From assembly GCA_905181745.1 (NCBI GenBank), contig CAJIYV010000060.1:1-8682 (forward strand): DNA of 8,682 bases, written 5' to 3'. The position numbers and the translations under genes were made by a program. Origin of the DNA: an uncultured Actinomycetes bacterium. GTDB taxonomy: Bacteria; Actinomycetota; Actinomycetes; S36-B12. Each line of letters opens with the position of its first letter. Positions within the stretch are counted from its first letter, which is position 1. Below, piece after piece: positions 5,723 through 8,682 of the stretch. The notes under the pieces were generated by a model. It did no database searches. It was given only the letters and a program-made list of their open reading frames with translations, and was not told the DNA's origin.

Positions 5723-5818
5723 ATGTCTAGTCATCGGAAGTCATCGGAAGCGTTCGCGGTAGAGGCTGATTGCTCACCCCAAGAAGTAAGGGAAAGCACA
5801 AGTTATTTGGGGTTTTGA
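5723..5818 (+). pseudogene. OrfA-like remnant (31 codons) disrupted by a 10-bp tandem duplication
   Basis: The frame starts MSSHRKSSEAFAVEAD, recalling the basic N-terminus of IS3-type OrfA proteins, and stops after 31 codons. TCATCGGAAG occurs twice in direct tandem (5731-5740 and 5741-5750). A 10-base duplication shifts the frame, so this copy cannot be intact. Without it the frame reads MSSHRKRSR and then meets a TAG, so the remnant is broken either way. It is unlikely to produce a functional protein. Confidence 0.35.
5777..5816 (+). terminator. ACCCCAA/TTGGGGT stem-loop inside the IS remnant
   Basis: ACCCCAA (5776-5782) pairs with TTGGGGT (5807-5813), followed by TTTT at the end of the stem. 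The loop is about 24 bases, longer than usual for a terminator. It would help insulate the nucleoside hydrolase from transcripts coming from the left. Confidence 0.25.
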
Positions 5819-5874
5819 TGTGTTTCGCTTCGCCCTGCACCATAATCTGATTCAGAGGAGGCTCCCCAAGAGAG

Positions 5875-5891
5875 GTGTTAGGTTTTAACAC
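5875..5891. promoter_or_regulatory. Palindrome GTGTTA-N5-TAACAC upstream of the nucleoside hydrolase
   Basis: GTGTTA (5875-5880) and TAACAC (5886-5891) are perfect 6-bp arms around GGTTT. The site ends 66 bases before the -10 box of the nucleoside hydrolase gene and directly abuts one copy of the 10-bp inverted repeat. It is a candidate binding site for a dimeric regulator, possibly the adjacent TetR protein. Confidence 0.35.
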
Positions 5892-5957
5892 AGGATTCCT
5901 CTTCCTTGAGACGTGAATTCCTTGTAAGCCCCACCGAGAGCCGTGGTGCGCATCTTC

Positions 5958-5963
5958 TAGGAT
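5958..5963 (+). promoter_or_regulatory. -10 box (TAGGAT) of the nucleoside hydrolase, leaderless spacing
   Basis: TAGGAT occupies -12 to -7 relative to the A of the ATG at 5970, so the transcript should begin at the start codon. No ribosome binding site lies in front of the ATG, which fits a leaderless messenger. No good -35 hexamer is seen at the expected place (about 5935-5940). Confidence 0.6.
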
Positions 5964-5969
5964 TAGGCC

Positions 5970-6908
5970 ATGGTTGAGCGCAAATTTTTTATCGATACGG
6001 ATACCGCCACTGACGACGCTGTCGCGCTGGTGATGGCGTTGCGGAACTCAGATATTGACGTGTTGGGTATTTCTACTGTTGCGGGCAATTGCACAATCGA
6101 GCAGGCCACTCAAAATGCTCTCTATACGCAGAACTTGGTGGGTTCGACTGTGCCGGTGCATGTGGGTGCCGCTGGTCCACTGATGCGGGACCTACAAAGT
6201 GCGCATCACGTTCATGGTCAAGACGGGATGGGCGATATTGGACTTGAGTTGCACGGCCGTGAGCCGGCGTCGTATCGAGGCGTTCAGGCGCTGATTGATG
6301 CGATTATGGACAACCCAGGCGAGATCGAGCTTGTCACACTTGGCCCGCTCACTAATCTTGCTTTGGCACTGCGCCTTGAGCCCGGAATCATCGATTCGGT
6401 CAAGCGTGTGGTGTCTATGGGTGGCACAGCCGTCCTGCCGGGCAACGTCACTGCGTTGGCAGAATTCAACTTCTGGGCTGATCCCGAGGCCGCATTCATA
6501 GTCGTCAACTCGGGCCTGCAATTTGAGATGGCCGGCTGGGATATCTCCACCGCGCATGCGGTCATCCACGATGGACTCGCAGCCGAGCTTCGGAGTCTGG
6601 GAACGCTCGGCGCCTTTGCCATGGATATTCAGGCCGTGCTGCGCGAGTTCTGTCGAAACGAAACGATGCTCGACGGGTTCGATTTACCTGACGCACTAGC
6701 CATGGCAATTGCCATTGAACCCACCATCGTTACCCGGGAAGCACACCACTTTGTTGACGTCATTTCGGGGGACGGTCCTGCTCGGGGCCAAACGATCGTC
6801 GATGAACGCGGTAACAGTGGTCGTGAACCCAACTGCCGTGTGATCTACGAGGTCGATCGTGAACGGTTCCTACAACTACTACGCGCTTCACTGACAGACT
6901 CTCCGTAA
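5970..6908 (+). CDS. Inosine/uridine-preferring nucleoside hydrolase family protein
   Basis: This 312-residue enzyme of the IUNH fold cleaves the N-glycosidic bond of ribonucleosides to ribose and free base. Near the N-terminus is IDTDTATDDA (8-17) with D9, D11, D15 and D16, the family's Ca2+ and ribose-binding cluster. HGQDGMGDIG follows (82-91), then GPLTN (125-129) with the metal-contacting Thr, then MGG (150-152), and AEFNFWADPEAA (164-175) with ribose-binding Glu and Asn. C-terminal LPDALAMAIA (239-248) supplies the last metal Asp (D241). The residue before it, often His in the inosine-uridine enzymes, is Pro here, so the base preference or leaving-group chemistry may differ. Length is typical, no signal peptide is seen, and the enzyme should be cytoplasmic. 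It has its own leaderless promoter and is divergent from tetR. Confidence 0.93.
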   Translation: MVERKFFIDTDTATDDAVALVMALRNSDIDVLGISTVAGNCTIEQATQNALYTQNLVGSTVPVHVGAAGPLMRDLQSAHHVHGQDGMGDIGLELHGREPASYRGVQALIDAIMDNPGEIELVTLGPLTNLALALRLEPGIIDSVKRVVSMGGTAVLPGNVTALAEFNFWADPEAAFIVVNSGLQFEMAGWDISTAHAVIHDGLAAELRSLGTLGAFAMDIQAVLREFCRNETMLDGFDLPDALAMAIAIEPTIVTREAHHFVDVISGDGPARGQTIVDERGNSGREPNCRVIYEVDRERFLQLLRASLTDSP

Positions 6909-6926
6909 GCGGATCAGCGTCTAGCG

Positions 6927-6932
6927 TACGCT
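6927..6932 (+). promoter_or_regulatory. -10 box (TACGCT) of the small membrane-anchored protein gene
   Basis: TACGCT sits exactly -12 to -7 from the GTG at 6939, and no ribosome binding site precedes the GTG. Despite a gap of only 30 bases from the nucleoside hydrolase stop, this argues for a separate leaderless transcript. Confidence 0.55.
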
Positions 6933-6938
6933 TGGGCC

Positions 6939-7247
6939 GTGCGCATTTTCTCGTCCCGTCCGTTCGTAATGGTGATCGCGGCTTTCGTGATCATCGGCTT
7001 TCTGGGTGCTGGAGCTGCCGCCTTTATTCCCCGCGGTGGTAGCGGCACGACCAACATAGACGCTGATGCGATCTGGGCATCACAACCAGAAGACGTCAAG
7101 ATTGAGGTGTGCACGGCATTTCGGGCCAACCCGCGGGGATACCTGACCCTGATGGAACAGACCTGGCTCGCCGACGGCACTCTTGACCGGGCATCTGTAG
7201 ATGAACTCGTCGACATCATTGCCTCTGACTGCCGAGTGGACTACTAG
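6939..7247 (+). CDS. Small membrane-anchored hypothetical protein with two outer cysteines
   Basis: This is a 102-residue protein of no family I can name. Residues 1-7 are short and basic, residues 8-30 form one hydrophobic helix (PFVMVIAAFVIIGFLGAGAAAFI), and the rest (31-102) is soluble and acidic. There is no lipobox, so the N-terminus is more likely a signal anchor than a cleaved lipoprotein signal, with the C-terminal domain probably outside. That domain has two cysteines, C58 and C98, which could form a disulfide across a helical bundle (IWASQPEDVKIEVCTAF ... SVDELVDIIASDC). The GTG start is fixed by the TANNNT box 12 bases before it. The coding frame is continuous and matches the base composition of its neighbours. 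Confidence 0.75.
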   Translation: MRIFSSRPFVMVIAAFVIIGFLGAGAAAFIPRGGSGTTNIDADAIWASQPEDVKIEVCTAFRANPRGYLTLMEQTWLADGTLDRASVDELVDIIASDCRVDY

Positions 7248-7270
7248 TTGTGGGGGCTAGCGACCGAAGT

Positions 7271-7291
7271 ATGGGGGTCTTCACCCTGCAT
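7271..7291. promoter_or_regulatory. Hairpin/dyad just upstream of the acetolactate decarboxylase -10 box
   Basis: ATGGGGGT (7271-7278) pairs with ACCC-T-g-CAT (7283-7291) around a CTTC loop, giving 8 bp including a G-T wobble and one bulge. It ends two bases before the -10 box and covers the -35 position, so a protein bound here could block the promoter. It might instead be the end of the upstream message, though no T-run follows. Confidence 0.3.
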
Positions 7292-7292
7292 C

Positions 7293-7298
7293 TAGAGT
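7293..7298 (+). promoter_or_regulatory. -10 box (TAGAGT) of the acetolactate decarboxylase gene
   Basis: TAGAGT lies at -12 to -7 from the ATG at 7305, the same leaderless geometry as the two genes before it. No ribosome binding site precedes the ATG. This supports 7305 over a competing GTG at 7297, which lies in another frame. Confidence 0.55.
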
Positions 7299-7304
7299 GC
7301 GCCC

Positions 7305-8111
7305 ATGCGTGATCATGTGTTACAGCGACTGCGAGCATCATGGGGGCAGCGTCACCAAGGAACTCAGCCTAGAAGTGCGGCAGGCCCGCATGAAGAAAGA
7401 CCTGGAGAAGTCTCACAGACCGGAGGTGCTGGCGTTCTTTTTCATGGAGATTATTCGGCTGTTACCACGGTGGGTGAAGAGTTTGGTCAGAGCCGGCTGG
7501 GCATAGGGGTAATGCATGATCTCGATGGAGAGATTGTCAGTATTAACGGAACAGCGTGGTGTATCCCGGTTGATGGGCGGCCACGTGAGTTGGATCCGGA
7601 TGAGGGAATTGCTTTTGGCATTGCGGCCCACGGCGGAGTCGGTCACGTTGTGTCGCTTGCTACCGGGTCAAGCATGGAGCAGATTTTGATTGCAGTAGAT
7701 ATGTACTTGGAGTCAACGCACGTCAATCACGAACAAGTTGTGTGTGCGATCGAAATCGTGGGAACTTTCACTGATGTAATCCTTCGCACTGAAGCCCCGC
7801 CGACTTACGAGCATGAACCGCTCGGGGAGGTGCTCGAGCGGGAAACACGGTTTGAATTTGATTCATGGGATGGCACGCTCGTTGGCTTTAGATTTCCTGA
7901 CTTAACGGATGGCGAGATCATCCCCGGACTGCACTTGCACGCGATGGGGAGTGACTTGCTCTCGGGAGGGCATGTGCGGCGAGTAGCAACCTCGACAGTG
8001 GCGGCAACAGTGTGGATCGACGAATTGCATCCGCTGGTGGGCGCCAAGGGGACTGCGGAATCGAACGGGCCAGACATTGATTTTGACAAGTATGAGGGCC
8101 CACTCGCTTAG
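7305..8111 (+). CDS. Alpha-acetolactate decarboxylase family protein
   Basis: This 268-residue enzyme would convert (S)-2-acetolactate to acetoin and CO2, the last step of acetoin synthesis from pyruvate. The core begins near residue 44 (VLFHGDYSAVTTV) and aligns without gaps in length to the usual start of the domain. It continues through LGIGVMHDLDGEIV (E76 of the DGE motif), IVGTFTDVILRT with the expected catalytic Arg (R161), and FDSWDGTLVGFRFPD. The metal site is complete: HLH (H210, H212) and GGH (H223) with the correct 11-residue spacing, binding zinc in known members. The first 43 residues are rich in R, Q, G and H and unlike the rest. No acetolactate synthase gene lies nearby, so the substrate presumably comes from branched-chain amino acid synthesis. 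Leaderless start. The symbol budA/alsD is used for such genes, but orthology is not proven. Confidence 0.88.
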   Translation: MRDHVLQRLRASWGQRHQGTQPRSAAGPHEERPGEVSQTGGAGVLFHGDYSAVTTVGEEFGQSRLGIGVMHDLDGEIVSINGTAWCIPVDGRPRELDPDEGIAFGIAAHGGVGHVVSLATGSSMEQILIAVDMYLESTHVNHEQVVCAIEIVGTFTDVILRTEAPPTYEHEPLGEVLERETRFEFDSWDGTLVGFRFPDLTDGEIIPGLHLHAMGSDLLSGGHVRRVATSTVAATVWIDELHPLVGAKGTAESNGPDIDFDKYEGPLA

Positions 8112-8252
8112 TCAAGCGTTACAGATGGGTGTCAAAAACCAGCATCGATTCAATAGGTTGTCGCTATAAATCTGAGTAAAGTGCTGTGAATTCCACGTTA
8201 GCCACTGGCCCAGGTCAAAGTTGTTGCAAAGAAAAAGGCCTCTTAACTTAAG
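8112..8252. other. Spacer between convergent genes
   Basis: The spacer lies between the acetolactate decarboxylase and the minus-strand membrane protein. I see no gene. On the plus strand no convincing terminator follows the decarboxylase; AACC/GGTT pairs near 8138-8159 are too short to call. Confidence 0.4.
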
Positions 8253-8255
8253 TTA
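8231..8255 (-). terminator. Possible terminator of the minus-strand membrane protein
   Basis: The 12-bp palindrome TAACTTAAGTTA (8244-8255) includes the stop codon. On the minus strand it is followed by AGAGGCC and a T-rich run (TTTTTCTTT). The stem is only 4 bp with a 4-base loop, so termination by this element is uncertain. Confidence 0.3.
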
Positions 8256-8682
8256 CAAAGCTCGGATACCGGACAGGGTGAGATAAATAGTTAGTGCGGC
8301 AAACACGAGTCCCATAACAAAGAACTGATGCTCCATGGTCAACGTATAGATTTTCGTGAGAAGCGTCTTTCCGGGCGTCCCCAATGTCGTGCGCATAAGC
8401 GGCGGAATGATCACGGTTAAAAGCGCCATGCTGAAAACAAGTAAAATTACGATGGCCTTGTATGGCCAATCAACACTGGACACCGCTATGTCATGCATTG
8501 CTGCGACTATCAAAATAAACGATGAGAAGTCTTTAATACTGAGCACAAAAGTGATACCGAAAAAATCAACTGCTTTTGCTCGGGTGACTCGGCGCTCGAT
8601 GCTTGACTGAACTTTCGATTGAATTCCGGGGTGGGGCACGAAGAAGTAGATAGTTGCGGCGCCGAACAGGACGGCTGCGATG
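8253..8682 (-). CDS. GAP/LysE-like multi-helix membrane protein, C-terminal part (5' end cut by window)
   Basis: The frame is open to the right edge, so the N-terminus lies outside; the GTG at 8639 is internal. The visible 142 residues hold four membrane segments. One ends in IYFFV before a polar cytoplasmic loop (HPGIQSKVQSSIERRVTRAK). Then come FFGITFVLSIKDFSSFILIVAAMHDIAVSS, AIVILLVFSMALLTVIIPPLM and FFVMGLVFAALTIYLTLSGI. Spacing and the -SI-x(5)-L.L..AA...IA- pattern parallel the C-terminal half of the GAP protein at 1154-1819, although the NPKN signature is replaced by IKDF. That points to the same superfamily but a distant member. It is probably a small-molecule or lipid-linked exporter; the cargo is unknown. 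Confidence 0.6.
   Translation of the reverse strand, partial: IAAVLFGAATIYFFVPHPGIQSKVQSSIERRVTRAKAVDFFGITFVLSIKDFSSFILIVAAMHDIAVSSVDWPYKAIVILLVFSMALLTVIIPPLMRTTLGTPGKTLLTKIYTLTMEHQFFVMGLVFAALTIYLTLSGIRAL

Larger units (their letters stand above)
5657..5818 (+). mobile_element. Decayed left end of an IS3-family-like insertion sequence
   Basis: The sequence beginning TGAGGTTCACCCC (5657-5669) and running through TAAAAGTAGACACC (5670-5683) resembles the terminal repeat of IS3-family elements (TGA...CCCC..AAAGT.GACAC). About 40 bases further, a GAAAGGA ribosome binding site (5709-5715) precedes an ATG at 5723 that opens like a short OrfA. An imperfect copy of the end, TCACCCCAAGAAGTA (5774-5788, against TCACCCCTAAAAGTA at 5663-5677), occurs inside. 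No right end and no transposase catalytic domain are present. The call rests on recalled family consensus, not on a search. Confidence 0.4.
5641..5902. repeat. 10-bp inverted repeat bracketing the tetR/nucleoside hydrolase intergenic region
   Basis: AGAGGAATCC (5641-5650) and GGATTCCTCT (5893-5902) are perfect inverted copies 242 bases apart. Read along each divergent gene, both give GGATTCCTCT ahead of that gene's -10 box: next to it for tetR, about 55 bases upstream for the nucleoside hydrolase. They may be paired regulatory sites, or terminal repeats of a small inserted element. No flanking target duplication is visible. Confidence 0.35.

Noticed and set aside
1..8682. CRISPR array, rRNA, phage genes or toxin-antitoxin pair
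   Set aside because: No regularly spaced repeats, rRNA-like sequence, phage structural gene or paired small-gene toxin module could be seen on either strand.

Overview
The window looks like chromosome from an actinobacterium (Actinomycetota) of moderate GC content (low-to-mid fifties percent by eye, not computed). The evidence is the gene families: an Abhydrolase_9-type membrane hydrolase, GAP/Sap-like (SfLAP) membrane proteins, a DUF6325 protein and a SHOCT protein. GTG starts are frequent, and several genes carry a TANNNT -10 box exactly 12 to 7 bases before the start codon, the usual actinobacterial leaderless arrangement. The genus cannot be fixed from sequence alone.

Layout, left to right. 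(1) The 3' part of an alpha/beta-hydrolase gene runs in from the left edge (to 757), with a small hairpin on its stop codon and about 380 bases with no convincing gene after it. (2) A GAP-family membrane protein (1154-1819). (3) A compact three-gene unit on the plus strand: DUF6325 protein (2085-2468), SLC13-type anion permease with a soluble TrkA_C-like insert (2499-4160) and a small SHOCT protein with a Pro/Ala linker (4183-4413). (4) A gene-free stretch of about 650 bases (4414-5062) that starts with a strikingly structured segment (4457-4676) and also holds a 14-bp palindrome. (5) A TetR-type regulator on the minus strand (5063-5629). (6) A 340-base divergent intergenic region with what looks like the decayed left end of an IS3-family element, a 10-bp inverted repeat and operator-like palindromes. 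(7) Three plus-strand genes in tandem, each with its own apparent leaderless promoter: nucleoside hydrolase (5970-6908), a small membrane-anchored protein of unknown function (6939-7247) and acetolactate decarboxylase (7305-8111). (8) On the minus strand and cut by the right edge, the C-terminal part of a second GAP/LysE-like membrane protein (8253-8682).

How the genes may work together. DUF6325, permease and SHOCT are probably co-transcribed (gaps of 30 and 22 bases), suggesting that the two small proteins serve the permease or the membrane around it. The TetR gene is divergent from the nucleoside hydrolase and may control itself, that gene, or both. Nucleoside hydrolase (ribose salvage from nucleosides) and acetolactate decarboxylase (acetoin formation) are not an obvious pathway, and separate promoters argue against one operon. 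The best candidates for something undescribed are the structured intergenic segment at 4457-4676 and the DUF6325-permease-SHOCT unit.
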